A stretch of DNA of 64,000 bases from Myrica gale (Eukaryota; Streptophyta; Magnoliopsida; Fagales; Myricaceae): NCBI GenBank assembly GCA_963930655.1, contig OZ005616.1, positions 13,234,001-13,298,000 on the forward strand. The letters are read 5' to 3'. A program made the position numbers and the translations under genes. Of the stretch, positions 14,801 through 24,633 are shown one piece after another (position 1 is the stretch's first letter; the number at the start of each line of letters is the position of its first letter). The notes beneath the pieces are model-generated. The model saw only the letters and a list, made by a program, of their open reading frames with translations. It had not been told where the DNA came from and made no database searches.

Positions 14801-17800
14801 AAGGTGTTGAGAACCAAGCCGCTGATGCTTTGAGTCGTCGTATCTCCTTATTGTCTGTTATGCACGTTAAGGTCACAGGATTTGAGAGACTAAAGGAAGA
14901 TTATGAGACTTGTCCTGATTTTAGGGAACTTTATCTAGCTTTACTAAGTGGTCAATCTGATCCTACTATTGGGTTTCGTCTTCAGGATGGCTACCTTTTT
15001 CGGGGCAATCAACTTTGTATTCCTAGGACTTCAGTGAGGGATTTTATAGTGTGGGAGGTTCACGCCGGAGGTCTTTCTGGACATTTCGGGCGTAATAAGA
15101 CTATAGAGGAAGTTGAAGGCCAATTTTATTGGCCTAGTTTGAAGAGGGATGTTGCTAAGATAGTTAGCACTTGTAGAACCTGTCAGCTTGCCAAGCATAA
15201 GAAACAGAATACCGGTCTCTACACGCCTCTCCCTGTCCCTAGTTGTCCTTGGCAAGATGTGAGTATGGACTTTGTTTTAGGACTTCCGCGTACCCCTAAG
15301 AGGCATGACTCTGTTTTTGTTGTTGTGGATCGTTTTTCTAAAATGGCTCACTTCATTCCTTGCAGTAAGACTTCTGATGCCTCTAAGGTTGCTAGGTTGT
15401 ATTTTGATGAAATTGTTAAGTTGTATGGTCTTCCTAAAACTATTGTGTCTGATCGCGATGTTCGTTTCACTGGTCACTTTTGGAGGACTCTCTGGCATAT
15501 GGTTGGCACTAAACTGAAATTCTCCACTGCATACCATCCACAAACAGATGGCCAAACCGAAGTTGTCAATCGTAGTCTAGGCAACTTATTGAGATGCCTA
15601 GTCCAGGAAAACCTTAGGAATTGGGACTTGATCCTCCCTACTGCTCAGTTTGCTTATAACAATTCTGTGAATCGATCTATCGGTGTGAGTCCCTTTGAAG
15701 TTGTGCATGGTTATAAGCCTAGGAAACCTTTAGACCTTATTCCCATGTCTCCCTATGCTAGTGTATCTATGACTGCTGAATCATTTGCGCATCATCTTCA
15801 TGACTTGCATCTTGAGATCAATAAACGTCTAGAAGCAAGTAATGCATCATATAAACTTCGAGCTGACTTACATAAAAGACATGTTGCATTTAATATTGGG
15901 GATTATGTCATGATCCGAATTCGACCGGAACGACGTCTTTCTGGACTCGCTTCCAAATTGCAGGCTCGTAGTGCTGGTCCTTTTAAAATTTTGAAGCAGG
16001 TTGGACCTAATGCATATGTCATTGATATTCCATCTCACTTTGGTTTTCATCATACTTTCAATGTTGAGGACTTAGTTGCTTACAAAGGCCCTCCCAGCTT
16101 CCCAGATGATCCTTTTCTTGACACAACTACGCCTAACCCTGAGCCTATTCCTACCCCTGCACCATTACCTTCTCTTCCTGCACTCGTAGATAAAATTGAT
16201 GCTATTCTAGATGAGCAGGTTGTGTTCACTACAGATGGAGCGGTTCAGCGTTTCCTTGTTCGCTGGGTAAATAAACCGGATTCTGAATGCACTTGGGTTA
16301 CTCGAGATATTCTTCAACAACTTGATCCCGACATGTTGGAGCTTTACAGAAGTCATCAGGATCTTCTCTCGCCAGAGTCGAGTTCTTCTCACCCCGGGGA
16401 CACTCGATTCAGACCTCCACTGATACGAGTCTATGAGCGTGCGAAGAAGAAGACCGCACAACCACTTAGTTTGTGGTTGGGTACTTGAGAGTTATGATTT
16501 TGTCTTGTTTTGTTTTACTCGACAGGGTCGAGTTTTTTTTCCCACCTGGGGGGAGTTAATGGGGACATTCATTTAATTTACTTGTTTTTAGTATTTAGTT
16601 GTGATTTATATTTTAATAGACTAGGAGTTATTATGCTTTATTAAGTTTTGGCCCATGGGCTTTTAGGGTTTGCTTATGACCTTTGTTCTCTATTTAAGGT
16701 TAGTGAGAACCTTAAATCAAGGAGACTGAGATAATAAAGTTTATTGGCTGCTGCCTCTTGCATTCAAAAATGTGTTTCCCCTTCTCCTTGGCTTATTTCT
16801 TCTCTTCTTCCCTATTCTTTCTTGAGCTTTCTATCTAATTCCTATTTCTCCACTATATTCCGCATCAACAAGGGTACTCTCGATGGAAGGGGAAATGTTA
16901 AAACCCTAGTAGAAGCAAGAGAGAAGTGGGAAAAAGCATGTGAGAGGCACATGGGTCATTAAGGGTATTTTTGGGAATATTTAAGTTCGTGGTAGTTTTA
17001 TAATTTCAATAAGACTAAATAAGCTTAATGGTCAATTAAGCGTTAGGGTTTCTCTAGGTTAATTTTAATTGGTCGTAGACCTAGAGAATTATATTGATTC
17101 ATAAGCCCTAGATCCCCAAATTTGAGATTACTATTACACGGATTGGCGGCTTCTTGTTGGATCTGAAGCCGGGTCCTCAACAGTATATTAGGCAGATATA
17201 ATGAGTGTTTACAAATTCAGTATTACATATTTGTCAAATTTGACCAAGAGATGGTTTTTGATTGGATTCATCCAACTTGCGATCGTAACTAACATGCATA
17301 TAGTGTGTATTTACTTTCTTATATTATGAGCTCTTTAGTTGGTATAAGTCTGAATGGCCTGCATTAGATATACTATGCTGTGAGTTTTGATCACAGAAAT
17401 TTCCAGGCGATTGATATGTATACAATTACTTTCTTGCTTTCAAAGCCAAGCATCGATTTTTGTTTTACCGTATCTGCTTCTAATTTATTCAATTAATTAT
17501 TCCCACATCATTTCTATATTCAGGTACCTCCACGAGGTCTGTTCTCCATCCCTAGTTCACAAGAACATCAAATCATCCAATATTTTGCTTGACACTGATC
17601 TGAATCCCCGTCTCTCCGACTCTGGTTTTGCAACCTTTCATCAGGTCACTATTTATTGAAATATGTTAGATCTTCATCCTAAAAATGGTTTGAATTAGAT
17701 TTCATTTGAACTCTTACTTAAATTTATCAAGAGTTGGGTCATGATTGGAGTCTTCTTTGTTTAGTATTTCTGTTTTAGCATTATCATATACAGACATGTT

Positions 17801-19824
17801 GATGACCCAATGTTTTCATATGTATTTGAATATGAAGATAATGCTAGAAGCACAACTGCCATTCCCCATCAGTTGTGTAATTTGCTTCTTGAATTGGGAT
17901 ATATGTCAGTCAGACTGGCTGTGATACGATCGTATTTATCCATATTGTTTGATTACGTCAAACTTGGAAATTTCCTCAAGTGATCATAGTCTAGAAACTG
18001 TCCATTCTGTTGATAATTCAAATTACTATAAGTAGCTTTTCTCAAAGGAAGATATTAGGTCTAGTACGAGGAGATCAAGGACAACAGAATAAAAAGAATA
18101 AAAATATGAATCAGGACTTACTTCAGTGCCCTACATCATTCATGCTATGAGTCTTTATTAAACTTTGGCAATTATAGTGGTCTATTGAGCCAGTTACTTT
18201 TGCTCACTTTTCGTCAAGGTACAATGATTTCGATGAGGATACATAAATCAAGCATAGTTGAATGTATAGACAACCATAGCAGACTGCAGGGATAGCGATC
18301 TACCTGATTATGTCAAGATCACTGTCTTGTATCTATAGAAGCTATTCAATTTAGTTCAAACCTTGTGCAGAACAACTACTGAAACTCGCTTATAGCAATG
18401 CGAATTAGGTCCTGTTCCCTTTTGTCACAAAATTGTTAACATTGCTCGGCAAAACCCGCTTCATTTCTGAATATTTTTGCAGCATATATTGGATTTACAT
18501 TTACATCCCAGTGCATGTACAGTTCCATCAAGGTCCAATTATGGTTTCGGTGTAAAAATACATAACAAACGAAACGTTTGCATTCCACTTCATGGTCCTA
18601 AGTTGCACTGTTTGCTGTTTCAAGTTACCGAGATGTTTTGACATTTTTTACTTAGAAATGAAATCAGAATTATTTGACACTCCTTCGAGATCCCCTTTCT
18701 TCATGCAATAATACATCTTTACTTTTTTTTTTCTAGGCCAGTTGCGTCTTTACTTATTTATGAGGAAGTGACTTTTCTTTTCAGGGTACTAGCGAAAACC
18801 ATAATGCAGGATATAATGCTCCTGAGTGCACGAAACCTTCAGCCTATACACTGAAAAGTGAAGTTTTCAGTTTTGGGGTGGTTATGTTGGAATTATTGAC
18901 AGGGCGGATGCCTTTTGACAGGTATGTATCATTGTTGGCTTAATCTCTCTCGCTCTTTAAAAAAGAAGATAGAAAGGGGGGGGGGGAATCGACTTATTCT
19001 CTCATTGACTAAACTGATCTCTGCAATCCTCACATCTGAAGTATTGTATCCCTCTCTTGTTTTCAGTTCAAAGTCAAAATCCGAACAATGTCTTGCACGA
19101 TGGGCCACCCCACAGCTCCATGACATTGATGCATTGGGAAGAATGGTTGATCCTGCCTTGCGTGGACTGTACCCTCCCAAGTCATTGTCCCGATTTGCTG
19201 ATATTATTGCCCTCTGTGTTCAAGTGAGAATTACCCCATTTCCCATGCTCTCCAGAGACTTCCTCATCACAGAAAAATAGTTTAAGACAGATATTAAACT
19301 TGCCCTAAAAAAAGACTTTTCTTTTTCCGATTTCTCAAGATTGTGCACATATAGATAGAAAGAAAACCCCAAAGTTGCACAGGAACATAGCTTAGATCTT
19401 GCTTTTTCATAGTCTTCGTATCCGTCAGAAGGTGTTTGTGGACATCCTTCTGGCCCTAATCTGGCTGGGCTTTGGGGTAACTCAGAAACTACAACTAGTA
19501 AGCAACTTGCAAGGGGGTATATCAGGTGTTATTCATTTTTTTCCACTGAGATGATCTTATTCAAGTAGGTTAGAAATGACAAACCCTTAGGCTTGATGAG
19601 CATATAACAAATCATGCTAAGATGTTGCATATTGTTTTCTTTAATATTTTATCTTGGGAGTGTCTTAATTATTTTCTACTTCATTCTAATATTAGTCGGA
19701 GCCCGAATTTCGGCCACCCATGTCTGAGGTGGTTCAAGCATTGGTGCGGTTAGTCCAGCGGTCAAGTATTAACATGAGCAAAGAGCTTGGGGCTTCTCGT
19801 CGGCTGGATGACTATGACTCTTAA
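2885..19824 (+). CDS. SRF5: STRUBBELIG-receptor family LRR receptor-like kinase, SRF4/SRF5 type (5' end outside window)
   Basis: Plasma-membrane receptor kinase. Exons inferred from GT/AG sites: 2885-2956, 3035-3106, 5410-5475, 5548-5613, 6774-6836, 6922-7232, 7783-8054, 9107-9378, 17524-17644, 18785-18921, 19067-19223, 19696-19824. They join in frame for 578 codons plus TAA. The first five exons are LRR units of 63-72 bases ([28 protein letters not shown]). Exon 6 has a TGGNSWSSG and Ala/Pro-rich juxtamembrane part, one membrane segment ([18 protein letters not shown]-like, about 7050-7110) and a basic stop-transfer. The kinase domain starts [14 protein letters not shown] and [11 protein letters not shown], with Lys in LAVKKL. 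The HRD loop reads HKN and DFG reads DSG, so it is probably catalytically weak or dead, as known for STRUBBELIG. The tail [21 protein letters not shown] is family-typical. SRFs are about 700-770 residues, so the signal peptide, SUB domain and first LRRs lie upstream or are lost. SRF4/5 placement is from remembered similarity. Confidence 0.88.
3107..5409 (+). other. 2.3-kb SRF intron, no gene seen
   Basis: Intron between the second and third visible LRR exons (donor GTAAGT, acceptor CACAG). It is AT-rich. Short open frames on both strands lack codon structure or known motifs. One possible tiny A-tailed insertion lies near 4869-4879 (GCTTAAAAAAA between two copies of TATGAAGGT). No element family was recognised in the rest. 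Confidence 0.6.
5799..5821. repeat. (TA)n microsatellite in SRF intron
   Basis: About 11 TA units inside the intron 5614-6773. The same intron also holds a run of about 13 G at 5940-5952. Confidence 0.9.
7724..7742 (-). mobile_element. Micro-insertion with T run and 14-bp target duplication
   Basis: TTTTTTTTTGTTGGTAAGC sits between TGGTGAATACGGAC (7710-7723) and TGGTGAATGCGGAC (7743-7756), direct repeats with one mismatch. Read on the minus strand the insert ends CTTACCAAC plus poly(A), close to the CTTACTTATC-poly(A) 3' end of the LINE at 2277. It looks like a LINE-type insertion truncated almost to its tail. It lies in the SRF intron just before exon 7783-8054. Confidence 0.65.
8055..9106 (+). 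other. 1.05-kb SRF intron, otherwise empty
   Basis: Intron splitting the kinase domain between the glycine-rich loop exon and the catalytic-lysine exon. Apart from the 12-bp insertion at 8209 I see no coding or repeat structure. Confidence 0.6.
8209..8220 (-). mobile_element. 12-bp micro-insertion with 16-bp target duplication
   Basis: TTTTGATAAGTA is flanked by two identical copies of GTCATCTGGAATTTCT (8193-8208 and 8221-8236). On the minus strand the insert is TACTTATCAAAA, matching the last bases of the LINE family at 2277 (TTACTTATC then A). This is consistent with target-primed reverse transcription that copied only the end of the transcript. It lies in SRF intron 8055-9106. Confidence 0.7.
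9600..10326 (+). mobile_element. Outer Ty3/gypsy remnant, left part (gag)
   Basis: Fossil Ty3-type gag. The text [12 protein letters not shown] and [19 protein letters not shown] is typical retrotransposon gag. An open frame at 9735-10256 continues through [17 protein letters not shown] to a zinc-knuckle start [10 protein letters not shown]. The stretch then runs into the end of an ORF with no pol between, so the element was already deleted internally or was non-autonomous before the inner element entered at 10326. It is broken, and its 5' LTR is not recognisable. It sits in the SRF intron 9379-17523. Confidence 0.75.
10327..10637 (+). repeat. 5' LTR of the inner Ty3 element
   Basis: 311 bp, starting TAATGGGGACATTC and ending CCGCATCA. 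The start TA rather than TG follows from the ACAAG target duplication; a start at TGGGGAC (10330) is possible if that repeat is chance. It carries a TATTTAAGG box at about 10462 and the AATAAAG signal near 10504. Confidence 0.9.
10641..10652 (+). other. Primer-binding site (initiator tRNA-Met)
   Basis: TGGTATCAGAGC, complementary to the 3' end of plant initiator methionine tRNA, lies three bases after the 5' LTR. Confidence 0.9.
11614..16488 (+). CDS. Ty3/gypsy gag-pol polyprotein
   Basis: One 1624-residue frame. A gag region with an Arg/Asp-rich stretch (about residues 85-125) and a retrotransposon gag domain leads to a CCHC knuckle ([14 protein letters not shown], about 352-365). Then come the aspartic protease ([10 protein letters not shown], about 466), reverse transcriptase with YFDDILIF (about 817), RNase H ([11 protein letters not shown], about 963), and integrase with HHCC zinc finger ([14 protein letters not shown] to CRTCQLAK, about 1149-1190) and core ([28 protein letters not shown]). 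A chromodomain-like tail follows ([18 protein letters not shown], about 1540-1560), known in this branch to bias integration to marked chromatin. The first ATG is used here; gag may really begin at MHLRSGR (11647) or MDPTQFE (11698). Confidence 0.93.
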   Translation: MISIAFLGECCMHLRSGRIVNLRSVEPTMDPTQFEALTQQITQLTTQLGAVQADLTAARQENRDLATRVETLEVPGHQNDAEYSDAPPNRRHRDRRDRDRRDRRNRDYERERDHYARGNESPPRHEEQLFKTIKLDAPTFDGSLDPRVYTQWIRDMDRFFEWYAVSENRRVQFASMKLVGNAQLYWESVEDLLLRRHAPPVGTWVEMKRRLQEKYIPQSYMGNLLDQWNALRQGNRSVTEYVTQFDEFRMRCHIVEDEVMTLSRFRHGLHDDLKRELVLRGVSTLDHAYTLVQDYELVTRTPFGKRGDTRPFVPQPSPSQPKSVLGPPPPSAPFVRDIKGKTIDAPRNNSRVQCFNCRGFGHMSASCPSRSLVLEGHPSMCDEDHIVEQVYEPPIDEFSDLGEVDDVTVGCIRTIPSRFSSTLRPDTSRLGVVRCVFTQPKDADDWRRHAIFHTYIKINDKGCKVIIDSGSCINAVSATTVSRLGLPRVPHPNPYSVSWVDTSSIAVKERCLVPIQFLEYKDQIWCDVIPMDVGHVILGRPWLFDLDVTIRGRSNSCSFLYKGKKILLNPLPPKPVDVHHPKTVVNKKGLNIISSTEFERDLVGESVVFAVIVMEVPSDSLTVEPSEEVQEVLREFQDVFPVDLPNHLPPLRDIQHAIDLVPGASLPNLPHYRMNPSEHAELHRQVSELLHKGFLRESLSPCAVPALLTPKKDGSWRMCVDSRAINKITVKYRFPIPRLDDMLDMMAGATIFSKIDLKSGYHQIRVRPGDEWKTAFKTKDGLYEWLVMPFGLSNAPSTFMRVMTQALRPFMGQFLVVYFDDILIFSKSRTQHLDHLTQVCSTLWKECLYANVKKCSFFTTSVVFLGFIVSSDGVSVDPTKVQAIVDWPTPKSIHDVRSFHGLATFYRRFIKGFSTIMAPLTECMKKGEFKWSSQAMKAFEDVKKRMTEAPVMGLPDFSKLFEVECDASGIGIGGVLTQERHPIAYFSEKLNDARLRYSTYDKELYAVVQALRHWRHYLLPQEFVLYSDHEALRYLSSQKKLNSRHGRWIEYLQAYSFVLKHRKGVENQAADALSRRISLLSVMHVKVTGFERLKEDYETCPDFRELYLALLSGQSDPTIGFRLQDGYLFRGNQLCIPRTSVRDFIVWEVHAGGLSGHFGRNKTIEEVEGQFYWPSLKRDVAKIVSTCRTCQLAKHKKQNTGLYTPLPVPSCPWQDVSMDFVLGLPRTPKRHDSVFVVVDRFSKMAHFIPCSKTSDASKVARLYFDEIVKLYGLPKTIVSDRDVRFTGHFWRTLWHMVGTKLKFSTAYHPQTDGQTEVVNRSLGNLLRCLVQENLRNWDLILPTAQFAYNNSVNRSIGVSPFEVVHGYKPRKPLDLIPMSPYASVSMTAESFAHHLHDLHLEINKRLEASNASYKLRADLHKRHVAFNIGDYVMIRIRPERRLSGLASKLQARSAGPFKILKQVGPNAYVIDIPSHFGFHHTFNVEDLVAYKGPPSFPDDPFLDTTTPNPEPIPTPAPLPSLPALVDKIDAILDEQVVFTTDGAVQRFLVRWVNKPDSECTWVTRDILQQLDPDMLELYRSHQDLLSPESSSSHPGDTRFRPPLIRVYERAKKKTAQPLSLWLGT
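16548..16556 (+). other. Polypurine tract of the inner Ty3 element
   Basis: GGGGGGAGT directly before the 3' LTR, the usual place for plus-strand priming. Confidence 0.75.
16557..16867 (+). repeat. 3' LTR of the inner Ty3 element
   Basis: 311 bp; I saw no difference from the 5' LTR on base-by-base reading. It is followed by the ACAAG target copy. Confidence 0.9.
16873..17182 (+). mobile_element. Outer Ty3/gypsy remnant, right part with LTR
   Basis: Continuation of the outer element after the inner insertion: the sequence on either side reads TTGAGGACAAG then GGTACTCTCGATGG, a typical Ty3 pol end. A polypurine-like GGAAGGGGAAA precedes a TG...CA segment at 16896-17182 that I take as its 3' LTR (about 287 bp). 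No matching 5' LTR was found near 9600, so the outer element is incomplete and older. Confidence 0.65.
17645..18784 (+). other. 1.14-kb SRF intron
   Basis: Intron between the activation-loop exon and the APE-motif exon. The only notable item is a T-run insertion at 18725-18746. No coding potential seen. Confidence 0.6.
18725..18746 (-). mobile_element. Possible micro-insertion with 9-bp direct repeats
   Basis: A T run followed by CTAGGCCAGTTGCG lies between two copies of TCTTTACTT (18716-18724 and 18747-18755). The repeat is short, so chance cannot be excluded. It resembles the better-supported micro-insertions at 7724 and 8209. Confidence 0.4.
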
Positions 19825-20041
19825 AAATTCATGCTCAGAATATTGTATATAAATACATGTGAGGTAGATTTAAGAGAGGGAGAGCAATTTCCTTGTTTGG
19901 TTTTCCACCCTTCATTGATATTTCTGTTAAGTACATGTGCTTTACTTGGAAATCTAGGAATCTAGCTTCTTTAATTCTTCATGTTTGGTTCTTGTAAGAA
20001 AACAGAATAGAAGCTGCTTCTCGTGTGAAATGAATGAGACG

Positions 20042-20128
20042 TTTTTTTTTTATAAGTAAGCCAGTCTTATTAAAGAGAAGAAAAACAAAGAACAAGAAGG
20101 AGACGACAGTACAAGAGACTATAGGATA
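20042..20128 (-). mobile_element. LINE 3' tail, minus strand
   Basis: A T run (20042-20051) followed by ATAAGTAAG is the complement of CTTACTTAT plus poly(A), the LINE end seen at 2277. About 65 bases further the match continues through GACAGTACAAGAG, the complement of the LINE 3' UTR (CTTTGTACTG...). It lies about 200 bp after the SRF stop codon. No target duplication was resolved. Confidence 0.55.
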
Positions 20129-22087
20129 TGTTTGACATTGTTACCCGAAGCATATCAAAAATCAACCTGGAGAACCATCGGATTTAGGTGCAAATAGCCG
20201 GTTTTTTATAGTTTGTAACAAATTGCTTGAATTTGTATGTAGAAATTGCATTTCCTGGATGTAATTACACTGAATTCAATTACACTCCAATATTACAAAG
20301 ATTGAAAACTAAGAACTGACTATTTCGAGGTAGCACCCTCCGTTAGCTTCTAAACGTTAGGTTCTTTCTTTACAAAATGCTTATTTCTCATTGTATTGAT
20401 ATTCTTATATGGGCTGACTAGGCTAACTAACCAGACAAGGCTCAAGGTCTTAACAAATGGCCCATTATATTGAAGCTTCTAGCTAAACGAGTAAAACAAA
20501 GCCTTCAGCTATCTCTTCAGCATATCCCAATCCTTCTCATCTAATCTATACTTCCGCATCGTCAGTTTGTAACAAAGCCACCCTCTTTAAAACACCTTGC
20601 AGGCATACAGGGTGATATTTCAAGTAAAGCCAATTTTGAAAGTACTCGAGATCCAAGAGAGATACATACATTATTATACAATATTCATATATATATGACT
20701 GCTAAATTCTGAAATCAACAATTTGGAACAGTATACGCGGGGAGTGAATGTGAAGGCAGTCTCTGTAATTTCCAAAAAGCTTCATAATCCAAGGATTTTT
20801 CTCCAGCATATATATTATGCTTTCCTTTTTTTTCTCTACGAATTTTATTTTGTCTCTCTAGAACTCCATGACATAACACATTAATCTTGGCGTAATTAAA
20901 AAGTAAATTAAACCAATGGATTCTTTTTCTTATGATTGTAGACAAGTATAATTAACTAATTAAATAGATGTCTACTGCGGTAACCAACCATTGCCCAAAT
21001 GGCCTAAAACATATATATATATATATATATATACAGTTAAAATGTCCTTTTCGATAACATAAAGTCCATGTTTATTATTTTAATCTTCTCTGACCAAATC
21101 TTGTAAACCCGTTCAAGCCAGAAAAACAGACTTATAATTTCTGTCTTTTTTTGTTTGTATTGATTGGTGGTATTTGGTAGGTAAAGAACCATTTGCAGCC
21201 TTTGCTTCATGATCATGAAATCTCGCACGGCTGCATATATGCGCTCCCCACAACTTTCTTCTACTTGTGTAAATTATTCTTGTTCTAAAAGATATATACC
21301 TTCTGAAAACAAAGCAAGACGCAGGAGGGGGGATAAAAGAGAAAAACTAGCTTCAGCAACAAGTTCTTCTGTGTATACGTCCCAGTTGTGGTGTGTCCAG
21401 AATGATCTATAACTTCAGGCCGGTATACTTGAGGAGGAGGAGAAGAAAAGAAAACACACTAGAAAATATTGTAGACCAACAACCATATTGTGTATATATA
21501 GTATGTATATACGTATCCTTTCCTTTTGATTGTCAGATCTTGTAGACAGAAACAGGGGAGAACGCGTATCGAGGCGTTAGGTGAGTGTAGAAAGAATATT
21601 AGAAGCAAAGCAGCAGGTGCTGTTTTTTAAATACATGATCTTTCCAGTTTCCTCCAAACAAGTCTGAAAGAGATAGCCGGAATTTTATACAGGTTTCAGA
21701 TGTGTTGCCAAGAGAAATACGCTAGTATGTTGGAAGTCAAAGCTAGGGTGGTAGGTGTAAGAATAGGACGTTCAAGAAAAAGGGAGCAGTAAGGAGCAAA
21801 TGAAAAGCCAAACAAAGAGCTGCATAGTGCATATAATAGGGCATAGTCTTCGACCCCATTGAGCTTGAAATTTAGGCCCAGTACTGCCTTGTTTCTGTCT
21901 GAAATTCAAATCCCCGACTTGAATGCATGAGAACACCATCTTGGAAAGTCCAATAAGACTACTTTACTTTATCTATCTACAGGTACACTTGTCAATGTGT
22001 GACGTGTCCACTAGTGTGAAACTGTGGTCTGCCTACGTTTTTCCCTTGTTTTTGTATTCCATTTTCACCAGCCTTCAAGCTTTGTTC
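20129..22087. other. Gene-free spacer
   Basis: AT-rich non-coding spacer downstream of SRF. Only simple repeats (AT run at 21011-21033) and a purine-rich stretch near 21423-21450 stand out. Short frames show no known motif. Confidence 0.6.
21011..21033. repeat. (AT)n microsatellite
   Basis: About 11 AT units in the SRF downstream spacer. Confidence 0.9.
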
Positions 22088-23895
22088 TGCGAGTTAGGAA
22101 ATTGTTCACTAAACTATGCTATAGAGGGTATGACTAACTTTTGGCATTTATTAGAGCAAGAGAGAAGAGAGATGCCAGGTTGGTGCGTGCCTCTCTGGTG
22201 TGGAAATGGGCGAGGACAGGAACCTTCTGTGCTGTGAACCTGTGGTGGTTGTGGTGGTGCTAGTGTAAAAGTACCTAATTAAACCTATGAATTTGGAGTG
22301 CAGAGAATATATTGGATTAAAGAAACATGGATTTAATTTCCATCACAGCTTCTCTATGCCATGTGAAAGTGAAACTGCTTTCTCTATGCCAATTCATTTG
22401 TTTACCTTTTTGCAGCATAATTATGATGGGAACAAGACCAGAATCAAGTTTGGCTCCTCCCACTTCCTTTGACTATATAGCAGCAAGCCGAGATATTTCG
22501 ACCTTATTAATGTCAATTCCTCCATGACTTTGCATATATATGTGACATGGGAAGAAGTTGCATGAAATTATATGTACCGTATAGAAGACTAATCGATCTA
22601 TAAACGAGAGGGTACTTCCTAAACCAATTACCCAGCACCTTCCCCACAAACAGAAGGAAAAAAAAAACACTCCGTACCGAATAGTGAAAGTCATGCCCCA
22701 TGCAGCCACCATAATCTTTTAGGCAAATCAGAAAGAAAGAAAATCATGTTAGCATTGAATGGATATTATACCTTTTAGATAATATTTTCCGTCCGTAAGA
22801 ATAATGGAAATAAATGAAACGGGAGAAAGAGTTACATATAGCAACAAAACACGATTCAATATCGCCGGAATATATTTAAACTTCTTGTGGCCGTTGACTT
22901 GTTTTCATCTGTCATGTTAGTCATTACAGGCCCCGCCCAGGTAGGTAGAGGTAGTCGCGACAGAAATGTCATTCATGTTCAATGAATGCTAGCTTCAGTT
23001 TCAAACATGAAACTGACGAATTCTTCTAACAACAGATGACACTCTAAAATGGGACTTAAATTTTGGTAGTTCTAAAATTTTAGCTATAATAAAATAATTA
23101 TACAAAATTATTTATTTCTTCACTTTATAATCAACTCCAAAACACCAAAAAATAAAAAATTCATTTAAATTATCTCTCTTCACTTTTTCACCAACTCCTC
23201 CAACACCCCAAAATTTTACAAACATATACCAATAATTTCTGTCAAAGCTTGAGTACTCAACCGTGTGCTTGTCAAACTACAATTTTTCTCCCAAAATTTT
23301 ATCATCATTACAAAAATTTCTTTATTTAATTTTTTCTCTAACTTTTTTACCTTTTTCACTAGCTTTTTCATTCTCTCTCCTCATTTTTTTACAAACCCTA
23401 AAATTTTTCCCTAAATTTTTCACAAATTTTTTCACAACCATGCATATATATATATATATATATATATATAAACATTCGATTTGAGGGCTTACAGCAGAGA
23501 CTTTGGGTTATATTCTATTGACCCGCATGTATATATATATATATATATATACATGGATATTCGATAATTTAATGCATGCTTACGTTCTTGAGAAGTCAAT
23601 CGATCTCAGATTTGGTTCAAGCTTTTATTCTGACTTACAGGTGAATCCATATGTATCTTCCTAGATCTGTACAGTCATTCAAGTTGTGTGCGCGATCGTG
23701 TTCTTAGGTAATTGACCATTTGAACTGCGACCAATGAAAGTCAATTTTGGACATCGCTTATTATTTGGACTTTGATGCCACACCAAATTAAGAATATCAC
23801 TTCTTTGGTTTCTTTAAAGTAAACCCAGGTGTGAAAGCATTGAAGTTCATGTGAAAGCCTTAAATTTATCCATTGAAAATAAACTGGTCGACCGG
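22088..23895 (+). repeat. Non-coding duplicated block, copy 1
   Basis: Two blocks are repeated in the same order and orientation about 15 kb away. Block A (22088-22330) contains TGCGAGTTAGGAA, CATTTATTAGAG, CCTTCTGTGCTG, TAGTGTAAAAGTACCTAA and GGATTAAAGAAACA. Block B (23573-23895) contains GCATG...CGTTCTTGA, TTGACCATTTGAA, CAATTTTGGACAT, TTTGATGCCACA and GTGTGAAAGCATTGA. All are found, with substitutions, at 37398-38060. Between A and B this copy has about 1.2 kb more than the other, including an AT-rich stretch (23036-23420) and two TA microsatellites. Function unknown. Confidence 0.75.
23444..23551. repeat. Two (AT)n microsatellites
   Basis: AT runs at 23444-23471 and 23530-23551, inside copy 1 of the duplicated block. 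Confidence 0.9.
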
Positions 23896-24633
23896 CCTTC
23901 GTCGTGCCCTCTTAATTAATTGTATTACTATAACTTTGATGATATGTTTTCGATCCAGATCTTTTGGGCGGCCTAGGCATCATAGTTTCCAACTGTAATG
24001 GGGACGTACGTGCCTGTTCCGATGCACTTCCTTTATTTTAAATTAACAAATAGTGCGACTTATTTAAAGGAGAAGAAAGTTGCGTTTTGTGCTCTCCATG
24101 TAATTGTTGTCCGAGATTCCAATCTCTTAACTTATTTGGTACTGATCTTAACTGTGAGACAATTTTCAGTGTTCAAAATTTGCCTATGTGCTAATGATTG
24201 TGAGATGAATTGTTGTCCGTATGAAAAAATAAATTTGTGAGATAAATTGTTTATAGATTTTTGTGTTTTTTGTCACAAAAAGGGTCAATGATTAGAAGGA
24301 AAACTTAATTAGGGATCAAAAAGAAATTTAGGAGAAAAATTGCAATTGGATTAAGAAATTAATTTTGAATCGAAAATTATGTGTTTTTAAATTATCGTTT
24401 GAACTTATATTTTTAGAAAGATGCAATTATAAGGTACTTAATTTGTGTCTGAAAGTTTGCCTACGAAAAATTATTTACTTGATCTTGATGAACAATCTTA
24501 ATCTTCTCTGTGATTGACTCTTCATTAATCTTCTTTAATTTCAGGTCTTGTTGATCTCACACCGAGTCTTTTGATTTCACAACTTAATAGTTTAAATGTT
24601 CTGTCTACTTTCTCTCCACGCTCACTGCCGTCA

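Larger units (their letters stand above)
10327..16867 (+). mobile_element. Ty3/gypsy LTR retrotransposon (chromovirus-like), looks whole, young
   Basis: The element is bounded by 311-bp direct LTRs (10327-10637 and 16557-16867) that look identical by eye, and by a 5-bp target duplication ACAAG (10322-10326 and 16868-16872). It contains a primer-binding site, a leader, one long gag-pol frame and a polypurine tract. Total length is 6541 bp. Identical LTRs imply a recent insertion. It is nested in an older Ty3 remnant inside an SRF intron, in the same orientation as the gene. The short LTR and C-terminal chromodomain-like segment fit the chromovirus branch; I cannot fix the clade. Confidence 0.92.

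Noticed and set aside
21923-22237. 104-codon open frame
   Set aside because: Its second half overlaps the duplicated non-coding block, whose other copy at 37398 does not keep the frame. No recognised motif.
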